Shown here piece after piece: positions 1-7,879 of a DNA stretch of 64,000 nucleotides (position 1 is its first letter; each line of letters opens with the position of its first letter). The notes beneath the pieces are model-generated. The model was not told the DNA's origin and did no database searches. It was given only the letters and a program-made list of their open reading frames with translations. The DNA lies in assembly GCA_016927935.1 (NCBI GenBank), contig JAFGLS010000195.1, positions 1-64,000 of the forward strand. Direction: 5' to 3'. This DNA is from Syntrophaceae bacterium. GTDB lineage: Bacteria; Desulfobacterota; Syntrophia; Syntrophales; Smithellaceae. Both the position numbers and the translations under genes were made by a program.

Positions 1-90
1 TCCGAGATCCAAGCTGTCTCTCCGCTTCCGAAAAACAATAAAGACTTGAGGTGCATTCTTCACTTGAAGAACTTTTTCATAGATGACTAA
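1..90 (+). CDS. C-terminal fragment of an unidentified upstream gene
   Basis: Frame 1 is open from the first base to a TAA at 88-90, while the other two forward frames contain stops. It would encode about 29 residues ending in HLKNFFIDD. The stop lies 2 nt before the ahbD start codon, which suggests translational coupling and a shared operon. The fragment is too short to assign a family. A heme-pathway partner would be logical by context only. Confidence 0.4.
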   Translation, partial: SEIQAVSPLPKNNKDLRCILHLKNFFIDD

Positions 91-92
91 AT

Positions 93-1154
93 ATGAAAGT
101 AGCGATCGACAATAAACCTCGCCTGATCGCGTGGGAAGTGACACGCAGCTGCAATTTAAACTGCGCGCATTGCCGCGCTGCGGCTAGCCGCGGCCCCTAT
201 ACGGGAGAACTTTCCACCAATAAGTGTTTCCATCTCATTGATGAAATTGCCGCAGTCTCTTCACCGGTAATTATTCTGACCGGAGGCGAGCCGCTTTTAA
301 GACCGGATATTTTTGAAATTTCCTCTTACGGGACAAACAAGGGTCTGCGCATGGTCATGGCAACCAACGGAACTTTGGTTACACCGTCCGTCGCCAGAAA
401 GATGATAAAAAGCGGCATAAAAAGAGTAAGCATCAGCATTGACGGCAAGGACGCGCAAAGCCACGACACTTTTCGTCAGGAAAAAGGCGCGTTTGATAAA
501 GCTATGGCCGGAATAGCTGTGCTTAAGGATGCAGGAATGGAATTCCAAATTAATACTACAATTACTTCAGCTAATCTTGACCAGATTAAAGACATTCTGA
601 AACTGGCTAAAAATAGGGGTGCGGTGGCGCACCACATTTTTCTTTTGGTGCCGACCGGACGCGGCAAAGAACTTGCCGGTCAGTCAATTACCGCCGCCGA
701 TTACGAAGAAACTCTGATATGGTTTCATAAGGAAAGTTTAAAATGCAAAATTCAACTCAAGGCGACCTGCGCGCCACATTACTTCCGCATCATGCATCAA
801 AACAAAAGCAATACAGTAAAACCCAGGAAAAAAGTCAGTGGCCAATTTAATGAATCAACTCGTGGTTGCCTGGGTGGAATAACATTTTGCTTTATTTCCC
901 ATACCGGACAGATTCAGCCCTGCGGTTACCTAGAGCTGGATTGCGGGAATATAAAGAAAAAGAGTTTTTCTTCTATTTGGGAAAAATCGGAGGTGTTTTT
1001 AAACTTGCGCGATTACAGCAGGTACGGCGGCAAGTGTGGTCGTTGCGAATTTATCAAGGTTTGCGGCGGCTGCCGGGCGCGTGCGTATGAATTGACAGGC
1101 GATTATCTGGCGGATGAGCCGTTGTGTTTGTATGAACCCAAAAAATTAAAATGA
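93..1154 (+). CDS. ahbD: AhbD, Fe-coproporphyrin III decarboxylase (heme b synthase), radical SAM
   Basis: A 353-residue radical SAM/SPASM enzyme. In the siroheme-dependent heme pathway AhbD removes the two propionate carboxyls of Fe-coproporphyrin III to give heme b. The SAM cluster motif CNLNCAHC (C20, C24, C27) lies near the N-terminus, followed by the glycine-rich TGGEPLLRP segment. The C-terminal half carries further cysteines (CGYLELDCG, CGRC, VCGGCRARAYE) for an auxiliary SPASM cluster. The stretch AVAHHIFLLVPTGRGKE is typical of AhbD as I remember the family; AhbC is the main alternative. The start is 2 nt after an upstream stop, and a siroheme decarboxylase gene follows, which supports the pathway assignment. 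The pathway is known from sulfate reducers, related anaerobes and archaea. Confidence 0.85.
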   Translation: MKVAIDNKPRLIAWEVTRSCNLNCAHCRAAASRGPYTGELSTNKCFHLIDEIAAVSSPVIILTGGEPLLRPDIFEISSYGTNKGLRMVMATNGTLVTPSVARKMIKSGIKRVSISIDGKDAQSHDTFRQEKGAFDKAMAGIAVLKDAGMEFQINTTITSANLDQIKDILKLAKNRGAVAHHIFLLVPTGRGKELAGQSITAADYEETLIWFHKESLKCKIQLKATCAPHYFRIMHQNKSNTVKPRKKVSGQFNESTRGCLGGITFCFISHTGQIQPCGYLELDCGNIKKKSFSSIWEKSEVFLNLRDYSRYGGKCGRCEFIKVCGGCRARAYELTGDYLADEPLCLYEPKKLK

Positions 1155-1159
1155 AATTT

Positions 1160-1276
1160 TGTCATTCCGCGAAGAGCCCTTCAGGGTAAACCCGCCGCAG
1201 GCGTGTGAGGAATCTTGAACTTATGCAAATAAAGATTTCTCATCATCCCGATAAATCGGGACTCTTCGAAATGACA
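1160..1276. repeat. Palindromic intergenic element with terminal inverted repeats
   Basis: The left end TGTCATTCCGCGAAGAG is nearly the reverse complement of the right end CTCTTCGAAATGACA. An inner pair GAGGAATCTT / AAGATTTCTC is also complementary apart from one position. The element therefore folds into one long imperfect hairpin, the layout of a REP- or MITE-like repeat. It fills nearly the whole gap between ahbD and the siroheme decarboxylase gene, and its last base is the first base of an ATG in the longest downstream ORF. Confidence 0.7.
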
Positions 1277-1344
1277 TGAACATGGATACCGACCTACGTA
1301 ACATGAATAACCTAAAGGTCACTATAGGGTTATCAGCGACCGGT

Positions 1345-1806
1345 ATGACGAAGCAGATTATGGATGAGATAGATAAAAAAATACTGAATATTTTACAGAA
1401 GGAATTTCCTTTGGTGGAGCAACCTTATCTGATTGTCGGCGAATTTTGTGGCATTAGCGAAGATGAGACAATTCGCCGTGTCCAGAAAATGAAGGAAACT
1501 GGAATCATTCGCCGGATCGGCGCTGTATTTGACGGAGCAAAGCTCGGGAGGGTTAGCACACTTTGCGCCGCGCGTGTCCCGGAGGAGAAAACAAACAGCT
1601 TTGTTAAAATTGTTAATGCCAATAAAAATGTTACACATAATTACCAGCGCGGCCATGAATATAACATCTGGTTTACGGTCAGCGCCGCAAATGATGAAGA
1701 GCTGGAGAATTTTATAAAAGACGTAAAGGAAAGAACAGGAGTGACGGATATTCTGGATATGCGGGCGGTAAGGACTTTCAAGATTAATGCTTCCTTCGAT
1801 TTATAA
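1345..1806 (+). CDS. Siroheme decarboxylase subunit (AhbA/AhbB family, Lrp/AsnC-like fold)
   Basis: AhbA and AhbB together decarboxylate siroheme to 12,18-didecarboxysiroheme, the first committed step toward heme in this pathway. The protein has an N-terminal winged helix (MDEIDKKILNILQKEFP..., DETIRRVQKMKETGIIRRIGAVFD) and a C-terminal ferredoxin-like RAM domain with THNYQRGHEYNIWFTV, which resembles AhbA/B. The open frame reaches back to 1276, but that ATG is made by the edge of the palindromic element. Homologues normally begin near MDxxDKxIL, so I place the start at 1345; 1360 is equally possible, and neither has a strong ribosome binding site. Whether this is the A or B subunit cannot be told here, and the partner is not in the window. 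A plain Lrp-type regulator is the alternative. Confidence 0.78.
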   Translation: MTKQIMDEIDKKILNILQKEFPLVEQPYLIVGEFCGISEDETIRRVQKMKETGIIRRIGAVFDGAKLGRVSTLCAARVPEEKTNSFVKIVNANKNVTHNYQRGHEYNIWFTVSAANDEELENFIKDVKERTGVTDILDMRAVRTFKINASFDL

Positions 1807-1810
1807 AAAG

Positions 1811-1877
1811 GCCGACTCGTATTTTTTTGCCTACCTTTGTTGGCATCGTCGCGGTATGCTGCCAAATACGAATCGGC
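1811..1877. repeat. 67-bp inverted-repeat element
   Basis: GCCGACTCGTATTT at 1811-1824 pairs with AAATACGAATCGGC at 1864-1877 with a single mismatch. Inside, TGCC/GGCA segments can form a smaller hairpin. It lies 4 nt after the decarboxylase stop codon and lacks a T-run after the stem, so it is more like a mobile palindrome or processing hairpin than a canonical terminator. Confidence 0.6.
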
Positions 1878-1984
1878 ATATGGTTTAATATAAAAACAAG
1901 ATATTGACCTAAAAGATACAACTGTGAGAAAAAGCATCATGATAATTTTATATTTTCATCAATTTAACAAAGGAGGAGTAAAAG

Positions 1985-2674
1985 ATGGACTCGAAGGAAA
2001 TTAATTTTGCAGCTATACCAAAAACAGCTTTAAACGTTGTCACAAAGCCTTCAGAATTTTTTCAGTCAATGCCGAAGGCAGGAGGCTTTCTGGAGCCGCT
2101 GGTTTTTGCGGTCATTATGGGATTGATTGGCGGATGCATTCAAGTCGTAATAAATATCTTGGGCTTTGGTCCATATGCCACCTATGGCGGATCAATTAGT
2201 TTCCGATTAGGTTCTATCGTCTTTATGCCGATTGCTTTTGCCATCGGCAGTTTCATCGGCGCAGCCATTCTTTTTGTAATCTGGAAACTTATGGGTTCAC
2301 AGGAAAATTATGAAACAGCATATCGCTGCGGAGCTTATCTAACTGCTCTGGTTCCGATTACAGCAGTTATTGGTGTAGTACCTTATGCCGGTGGCATTAC
2401 TAATATGGTTATCTATACATTTTATTTGGTTACGGCCAGTGTTCGTGTCCATAATCTGCCTTCACCAAAGGCCTGGCTTGTATTTGGTATCATTGGTGCG
2501 ATTATTGCGATCATAGGCGTTTCCGGAGAATATAGAATAAGGCATGCGGCACCGGAGATAAATAAGTGGCTCAAGATGAGTGAAGAAATGCGCAAAGAAT
2601 ATCAGGACAAGGCAAAAGACATGCAAAAATCCGCCGATGAAATGCGCGAGCAGGCTCAAGAAGAAAATGAATAA
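1985..2674 (+). CDS. YIP1-family integral membrane protein
   Basis: A 229-residue protein with a short soluble N-terminus (VVTKPSEFFQSMP, typical of bacterial YIP1-domain proteins), about five hydrophobic helices between residues 35 and 180, and a charged, coiled-coil-like tail rich in Glu, Lys and Met (MSEEMRKEYQDKAKDMQK...). The start has a strong ribosome binding site, AAAGGAGGAG. It lies 23 nt before polA. Bacterial YIP1 proteins have no settled function, and nothing here adds a specific role. Confidence 0.7.
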   Translation: MDSKEINFAAIPKTALNVVTKPSEFFQSMPKAGGFLEPLVFAVIMGLIGGCIQVVINILGFGPYATYGGSISFRLGSIVFMPIAFAIGSFIGAAILFVIWKLMGSQENYETAYRCGAYLTALVPITAVIGVVPYAGGITNMVIYTFYLVTASVRVHNLPSPKAWLVFGIIGAIIAIIGVSGEYRIRHAAPEINKWLKMSEEMRKEYQDKAKDMQKSADEMREQAQEENE

Positions 2675-2697
2675 ACGATAGTAGCGGGAAAATTTTT

Positions 2698-5355
2698 ATG
2701 ACGGAAAAGAATAAAACACCACTGGTGGCTCTTGTTGACGGCAGTAATTATATCTACCGCGCGTTCTTTGGGCTGCCGCCTTTGACAAATTCCAAAGGTT
2801 TTCCCACCAATGCCATCTACGGTTTTACCAACATGCTTCTGAAGCTCAAGCGTGATATTGCGCCGGACTATATCGTGGTTACATTTGATTTAAAAGGACC
2901 GACCACGCGCCACGAAGAGTTTGAAGATTACAAGGCGACGCGCAAGCCAATGCCCGATGATCTTACCCCCCAGATACCTTTTATTAAGGATATTGTCCGC
3001 GGTTTTTCCATTTGCATTCTGGAAAAGCAGGGGACGGAAGCCGATGATATTATAGGGACGCTCACTGTCCGGGCAAACAAAAAAGGCTGGCGCACCGTCA
3101 TTATTTCCGGCGACAAGGATTTGATGCAGCTTGTTGATGAAAATGTTTCTATGGTTGATACGATGAAGGACAAAACCTATGACGCGGCGGCAGTGAAAGA
3201 AAAATTCGGAGTCGGACCGGATAAAGTGGTGGAAATTCTGGGATTGATGGGCGATACATCCGATAATATTCCCGGTGTACCCGGCGTTGGCCCCAAAACG
3301 GCACAAAAATTAATCGAAGAATACGGAACACTTGAGAAAGTTATCAGAAACGCGGAAAATTTAAAAAACGTCAAGCTGCGCGAGAGTCTTATCAAGTATG
3401 CCGAGCAGGCCCGCATGAGCCGACATCTTGCCAATATCAGAAAAGATATTGAAATTGATTTTGATTTTCAGGACGCGGCAGTCAAAGAGCCGGACAAAGA
3501 AATTCTTACCAAGCTTTTCAGTGAATTTGAATTTTCCTCCCTTTTACGGGAGATAAAGCAAGAAAATGTAAGGCGGGACAAAGAATACAAACAGATTCCG
3601 GACAAAAAAACTCTGAATGAACTTATTGCTCATCTAAAAAAAGGTCATGAAATTTCCCTGGAAGTGATCTGGGAAAAAAGTCCAGCGGCGGATTTAATCG
3701 GTATTGCCATAAGCGCGGGCAAAGAATCTTTCTATATTCCGGTTGGACACACCAAAGTCCAGACACAGTTATCACTTAAGGAAGTGTTGGCCGCCCTGTC
3801 TGATATTTTAAACAGCTCCAGGATAAAAAAATATGTCTATGATTTGAAAACAGCGCTTATTTCTATAGATGATTTTGAAGTCCAGTCCGGCGAGGATCTG
3901 CAATTGGTCGCTTATCTGCTTAATCCGGCAAGATATTCCTATGAACTTGATGAAATTGTCTGGGAATATCTCCACGAACGCATTCCCACACTCAAAGATC
4001 TTGCCGGCGAAAAAGAAAAGACACTTTCATTGGCGTTAGTGCCTCTGGAGAAAATGACGGCGTATGCGGGACAACGCGCGGATGCTATTCTTGAACTGGC
4101 GCCGGAGATAATCGCCCAGTTAAAGAAAATAGATGCCCTTGAGCTTTACATCAAAGTGGAGATGCCGCTACTGCATGTTCTTGCCGATATGGAAAAGAAA
4201 GGCGTGCTGATAGACACAAAAATTTTAAAACAAATGTCCACGGATTTGGGACAGTTGATGTCCATTTCTGAAGAAAAAATCCATCGCCTGGCCGGAGAAA
4301 AATTCAATATCAATTCGCCCAAACAGTTGCAGAGTATTTTATTTGAAAAGCTAAAACTGCCTGCAGGAAAAAAAACAAAAGAAGGTTATTCCACCGACGT
4401 GGATGTACTCACCGATCTTGCCCGCAGCCATGAACTGCCCGCGGAAATTCTTGCTTACCGCTCTCTGGCTAAGCTCAAGTCAACTTATGTTGACGCCCTT
4501 CCCGCCTTGATTAATCCGCAGACGGGAAGGATTCATACTTCTTATAATCAAACGGTGACAGCCACCGGAAGGCTCTCCAGCTCCAATCCCAACCTGCAGA
4601 ATATTCCCATCCGAACGCTGGAAGGCAAAAGAATCCGTCAGGCTTTTATCGCCGATCCGGATTGTCTTTTGATTTCCGCCGACTATTCCCAAATCGAGCT
4701 GCGGGTTCTGGCGCATTTGTCGAAGGACAAAGCGCTGATTGACGCCTTTGCTTCCGACGAGGACATTCACACCCACACGGCAACAGATGTTTTTGGAGTT
4801 TTTCCGCAAATGGTTAATGCCGATATGCGCCGTCAGGCCAAGGTTATCAACTTCGGCATTCTTTATGGAATGAGCGCTTTCGGCCTGGCTAAGGAACTGG
4901 GCGTATCCGTGAAGACCGCCCAGGAATACATTGAAGGATATTTTCAGCGTTACAAGAAGGTGCGTATATATCTTGACGGGATTCTGGAAGACGCACGCCG
5001 TAACGGTTATGTCTGCACGCTTTTAAACCGCCGCCGCTACCTACCGGAATTAAAAAGCAAGATTCCTTCCGTGCGCCAGTTTGCCGAACGTATGGCGATA
5101 AATACCCCTATTCAGGGAACCGCCGCCGATTTGATAAAAGTGGCGATGGTGAATATTGCTGATTTGCTAAAGAAGAAAAAGCTTTCCACCCGGCTTATTA
5201 TGCAGGTGCATGACGAGCTTGTTCTGGAAGCTCCTGTAAAGGAAAAAGAAGAGGTAATGGTACTTGTCAAAAAAGAAATGGAGGAAGTGGTAAAACTTAA
5301 TGTCCCGTTAAAAGTTGAAATTGCCTCCGGCAAAAACTGGGACGAAGCCCACTGA
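2698..5355 (+). CDS. polA: DNA polymerase I with inactive 3'-5' exonuclease domain
   Basis: An 885-residue family A polymerase for Okazaki fragment processing and excision repair. The N-terminal 5' nuclease domain (about 1-290) has ALVDGSNYIYRAFFG, an acidic GTEADDIIG segment, SGDKDLMQLV and the helix-hairpin-helix region GVPGVGPKTA. Polymerase motifs are intact: SADYSQIELRVLAH (A), RRQAKVINFGILYG (B) and QVHDELVLE (C). The middle domain aligns with the proofreading exonuclease, but its catalytic acids look lost: ISLEVIWE (319-326) replaces the DxE motif, YDLKTA replaces NLKYD, and YAGQRAD replaces YxxxD. Proofreading is therefore predicted to be absent, as in several bacterial Pol I enzymes. 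The start is supported by its distance to the upstream stop and by the alignment. Confidence 0.95.
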   Translation: MTEKNKTPLVALVDGSNYIYRAFFGLPPLTNSKGFPTNAIYGFTNMLLKLKRDIAPDYIVVTFDLKGPTTRHEEFEDYKATRKPMPDDLTPQIPFIKDIVRGFSICILEKQGTEADDIIGTLTVRANKKGWRTVIISGDKDLMQLVDENVSMVDTMKDKTYDAAAVKEKFGVGPDKVVEILGLMGDTSDNIPGVPGVGPKTAQKLIEEYGTLEKVIRNAENLKNVKLRESLIKYAEQARMSRHLANIRKDIEIDFDFQDAAVKEPDKEILTKLFSEFEFSSLLREIKQENVRRDKEYKQIPDKKTLNELIAHLKKGHEISLEVIWEKSPAADLIGIAISAGKESFYIPVGHTKVQTQLSLKEVLAALSDILNSSRIKKYVYDLKTALISIDDFEVQSGEDLQLVAYLLNPARYSYELDEIVWEYLHERIPTLKDLAGEKEKTLSLALVPLEKMTAYAGQRADAILELAPEIIAQLKKIDALELYIKVEMPLLHVLADMEKKGVLIDTKILKQMSTDLGQLMSISEEKIHRLAGEKFNINSPKQLQSILFEKLKLPAGKKTKEGYSTDVDVLTDLARSHELPAEILAYRSLAKLKSTYVDALPALINPQTGRIHTSYNQTVTATGRLSSSNPNLQNIPIRTLEGKRIRQAFIADPDCLLISADYSQIELRVLAHLSKDKALIDAFASDEDIHTHTATDVFGVFPQMVNADMRRQAKVINFGILYGMSAFGLAKELGVSVKTAQEYIEGYFQRYKKVRIYLDGILEDARRNGYVCTLLNRRRYLPELKSKIPSVRQFAERMAINTPIQGTAADLIKVAMVNIADLLKKKKLSTRLIMQVHDELVLEAPVKEKEEVMVLVKKEMEEVVKLNVPLKVEIASGKNWDEAH

Positions 5356-5406
5356 CAGTTTAACAGCAAACCTTTCTTCTTTTAATCCTCAATTTTCAAA
5401 GTCATA

Positions 5407-5427
5407 ATTTTATGTTAAATTGCAACA
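5407..5427 (+). promoter_or_regulatory. Shared upstream element, copy 1
   Basis: ATTTTATGTTAAATTGCAACA, 79 nt before the cytidylate-kinase-like gene. Closely similar strings precede the next two genes. A preceding TCCTCAATTTTCAA is also shared with copy 2. TATGTT could serve as a -10 box; no clear -35 box is seen. Confidence 0.4.
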
Positions 5428-5505
5428 TGAAGTCGTTTGACAATTTAATTTAAGTTTTAAATAAAAATAAACGTTAAATTAATCCATGTAAGAAAGGAGA
5501 CAACC

Positions 5506-6204
5506 ATGGAAAAATATTCACCCAAAACACTTGATAAGCTTGTCGAAGAACAAATAAAAAAATGGCAATCCAACAGGAAAAAGAAATATAAAAAACCGAT
5601 ACGACCGGTAATAACAATTTCAAGGATCCCAGGATGCAATGCCTGGAATATAGCTAAAAAAATTTCTGAAGAGCTGGAAATTGATTTCTTCGATAAGGAA
5701 ATTGTTGATGACATTTCCCAAAATGCGGACGTTAATCGCCGTGTGGTAGAAACAGTGGATGAACAGGACAATTCCATTGTTCTGGACTGGTTGTCCACTC
5801 TAACCATGGAGCGTCATCTTTGGCCGGATGAATATCTAAATCATCTGACAAGAATAATCGGGACAATCGGTGCTCATGGACATGCTGTTATCCTGGGCAG
5901 AGGAGCCAGTTACATCCTTCCGAAAAAGGTTTGTCTTCGTGTTCTAATTGTTGCACCTCTGGAATTAAGGATCAATAACGTAAGGAATACTTATGACGTA
6001 TCTGAAAAGGTAGCAAGAAAAAATGTCATAGGTGTAGAATCCGAAAGAATTGCCTTTATAAGAAGGTACTTTCATGCAAGTATGCTTGATCCTATGAATT
6101 ATGACTTTGTTTTCAACATGGAAATGTGCGAGCCGGACACGGTTGTAGAGATGGTAAAAACAGCATATAATACTCGCAAATGGTATAAATACAACACTGA
6201 TTGA
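5506..6204 (+). CDS. Cytidylate kinase-like family protein
   Basis: A 232-residue protein resembling the cytidylate-kinase-like NMP-kinase family. After a basic N-terminus (about 1-30, many Lys) comes RPVITISRIPGCNAWNIAKKI, where the glycine-rich P-loop is altered (SRIPGCNAW instead of GPxGSGKS). Then follow FFDKEIVDDI and a lid-like GRGASYIL...RVLIVAP segment. Family members are often found in signalling or stress contexts, and their substrates are largely unknown. The ribosome binding site AGAAAGGAG is strong. With the next two genes it forms an AT-rich block sharing an upstream motif. Kinase activity is uncertain because of the altered P-loop. Confidence 0.7.
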   Translation: MEKYSPKTLDKLVEEQIKKWQSNRKKKYKKPIRPVITISRIPGCNAWNIAKKISEELEIDFFDKEIVDDISQNADVNRRVVETVDEQDNSIVLDWLSTLTMERHLWPDEYLNHLTRIIGTIGAHGHAVILGRGASYILPKKVCLRVLIVAPLELRINNVRNTYDVSEKVARKNVIGVESERIAFIRRYFHASMLDPMNYDFVFNMEMCEPDTVVEMVKTAYNTRKWYKYNTD

Positions 6205-6291
6205 ATACGATAAAAAGTTAAAGGCGTGATTGGCCATGTAATTAAGATTGATTTGCACCTTCTTCCTCAATCTTCAATTTTTATTTTTGTT

Positions 6292-6312
6292 GTTTTATGC
6301 TAAGTTACAACC
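6292..6312 (+). promoter_or_regulatory. Shared upstream element, copy 2
   Basis: GTTTTATGCTAAGTTACAACC, 25 nt before the Lys-rich ORF, preceded by TTCCTCAATCTTCAA. It matches copy 1 (5407) and copy 3 (6726) over about 20 nt. Confidence 0.4.
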
Positions 6313-6336
6313 CAAAATTGCTAAAAGGGGTCGATT

Positions 6337-6618
6337 ATGGTAAGTGAAAAGCAGAAAACGAGCAAGAAAAAAATATTGGACAAAGTATTAATGCGGAGAA
6401 AAAAATGGATTAAGCAATACATGCGTATTTTAAAAACCATGTCATCTTCTCCAAAACGATCAAAAAAAACAAAAGTCCCTTCCCCAAAAAGAACAAAAAA
6501 AACAATAGTAATACCACCAAAAAGAATTGAAGAACCAAAAGTTATATTCCAAAAACGAGCTCAAAAGACTCTGGAAAACGAAATCAATAAAAGCTTGAAG
6601 AAATTACTAGATTGGTAA
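6337..6618 (+). CDS. Lys/Pro-rich protein with four 11-residue repeats, unknown function
   Basis: A 93-residue, very basic protein. Residues about 45-88 are four imperfect 11-residue repeats: SPKRSKKTKVP, SPKRTKKTIVI, PPKRIEEPKVI and FQKRAQKTLEN. The composition recalls histone-H1-like or nucleic-acid-binding tails, but no domain is recognised. AAAGGGG just upstream is a fair ribosome binding site, and the shared upstream element argues that it is a real gene. It sits between the kinase-like gene and the WG-repeat lipoprotein on the same strand. A binding role for DNA or RNA is inference from charge only. Confidence 0.55.
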   Translation: MVSEKQKTSKKKILDKVLMRRKKWIKQYMRILKTMSSSPKRSKKTKVPSPKRTKKTIVIPPKRIEEPKVIFQKRAQKTLENEINKSLKKLLDW

Positions 6619-6725
6619 GTCGCGTCTTTCAACTGATTATCTGTAATTCAAACGACTGTCCAATAATGGATTTTTATAGATTTAATATTCCTTTCTTACT
6701 GAAAATCTTAATTTTGTTATTTTAA

Positions 6726-6747
6726 TTTTTATGCTAAGCTAACAACC
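6726..6747 (+). promoter_or_regulatory. Shared upstream element, copy 3
   Basis: TTTTTATGCTAAGCTAACAACC, 101 nt before the WG-repeat gene. It differs from copy 2 mainly by small insertions. The preceding CTTAATTTTGTTATTTTAA also resembles the AT-rich stretch before copy 2. Confidence 0.4.
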
Positions 6748-6847
6748 ACTTGGAAAATGTTAAATTATAGTTTAATATATGTACATGTTAAGGGAGAAGT
6801 CCTGTTGTCCATATTTAAATAGAAACTCTATATGAGGAGGATTTGCA

Positions 6848-7816
6848 ATGGTACGTCTCAAGAATTTATTCATTGTAATATTTAGTTTATTTTTTATTTT
6901 TATTATCTCCGCATGTGAAAATAATACCTTTTCCAAGATAAAAAAAAAGATATCTTCAATTTTCGGTGAAGACATCATATCTTTTCCTGTCGAACAAGGA
7001 GGTGGATGGGGCTTCATCGACAAGACCGGCAAATATGTAATCCAGCCGCAGTTTGAAGGTGCGGGAAGATTCTCCGATGGCTTTGCCGCTGTTAAAATTG
7101 GTGATAGATGGGGTTTCATCGACAAGACCGGAGATTATGTAATCAACCCGCAGTTTGATGTGGCGTTTTTATTCCATGACGGTCTTGCTTCTGTCGGACT
7201 TGGAGGCGATAAAATCAAAGTTGGTTTTATCAATAAAGCCGGCAAATATGTAATCCAACCGCAGTTTGATGATGCAGGATGGTTCTCCGATGGTCTTACA
7301 GCTGTTGGAAATAAAGGCAACAAACGGAAAGTCGGTTTCATCGACAAGACCGGCAAGTATGTAATCCAGCCGCAGTTTGATGATGCCGGATGGTTCTCCG
7401 AAGGTCTTGCTGCCGTTAAAGTTGGAAACAAATATGGTTATATCGACAAGACCGGCAAGTATGTAATCCAGCCGCAGTTTGAATTTGCCTTTTGGTTTTC
7501 CGAAGGTCTTGCGGCTGTCAAAAGCGGGGAAAAGTACGGTTTTATCGACAAGACCGGTAAGTATGTAATCGAGCCGCAGTTTGATTTTGAATTTTGGTTT
7601 TCCGAAGGCCTTGCGGCTGTTAAAAGTGGCGGCAAGTATGGTTTTATCGATAAGACCGGCAAATTCGTAATTGATCCACAGTTTGACATTGCGTTTTGGT
7701 ATGAAAATGGACTGGCCCCTGTTGGAGTCGGGCGTGATAAAGCTAAGATTGGTTTTATCAACAAGGCCGGCAAGTATGTAATCAATCCGCAGTTTGATGA
7801 TATTAAAGTTTTTTAA
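6848..7816 (+). CDS. WG-repeat lipoprotein
   Basis: A 322-residue protein with an N-terminal hydrophobic signal ending in the lipobox-like IISAC (Cys at about 23), so it is probably lipidated and exported. The rest is eight tandem WG (KWG) repeats of 30-37 residues, each on the plan GFIDKTGKYVIQPQFDDAGWFSEGLAAVK. The DNA of the repeats is also highly alike, so copy number may vary by recombination. AGGAGG lies just upstream of the start. WG-repeat proteins are common surface or periplasmic proteins of unknown binding target. Three long antisense ORFs in the track are products of this repetitive sequence. Confidence 0.85.
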   Translation: MVRLKNLFIVIFSLFFIFIISACENNTFSKIKKKISSIFGEDIISFPVEQGGGWGFIDKTGKYVIQPQFEGAGRFSDGFAAVKIGDRWGFIDKTGDYVINPQFDVAFLFHDGLASVGLGGDKIKVGFINKAGKYVIQPQFDDAGWFSDGLTAVGNKGNKRKVGFIDKTGKYVIQPQFDDAGWFSEGLAAVKVGNKYGYIDKTGKYVIQPQFEFAFWFSEGLAAVKSGEKYGFIDKTGKYVIEPQFDFEFWFSEGLAAVKSGGKYGFIDKTGKFVIDPQFDIAFWYENGLAPVGVGRDKAKIGFINKAGKYVINPQFDDIKVF

Positions 7817-7879
7817 AAAACATCAGCGGGATATAAAAACATAATAATCAAAGCGGTTTGTCCCGCAAAGCGGAGGGCG

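Noticed and set aside
2890-3306. 138-residue antisense ORF in polA
   Set aside because: It lies entirely within conserved polA coding sequence and shows no domain or translation signal.
6772-7785. Three antisense ORFs in the WG-repeat gene
   Set aside because: They are repetitive mirror images of the WG repeats, and one runs past the gene start. The sense strand has a signal peptide, ribosome binding site and known repeats.
7826-7868. GCGGGA...TCCCGC as a terminator between the WG gene and hisD
   Set aside because: The arms are only 6 bp with a loop of about 30 nt and no T-run on either strand.
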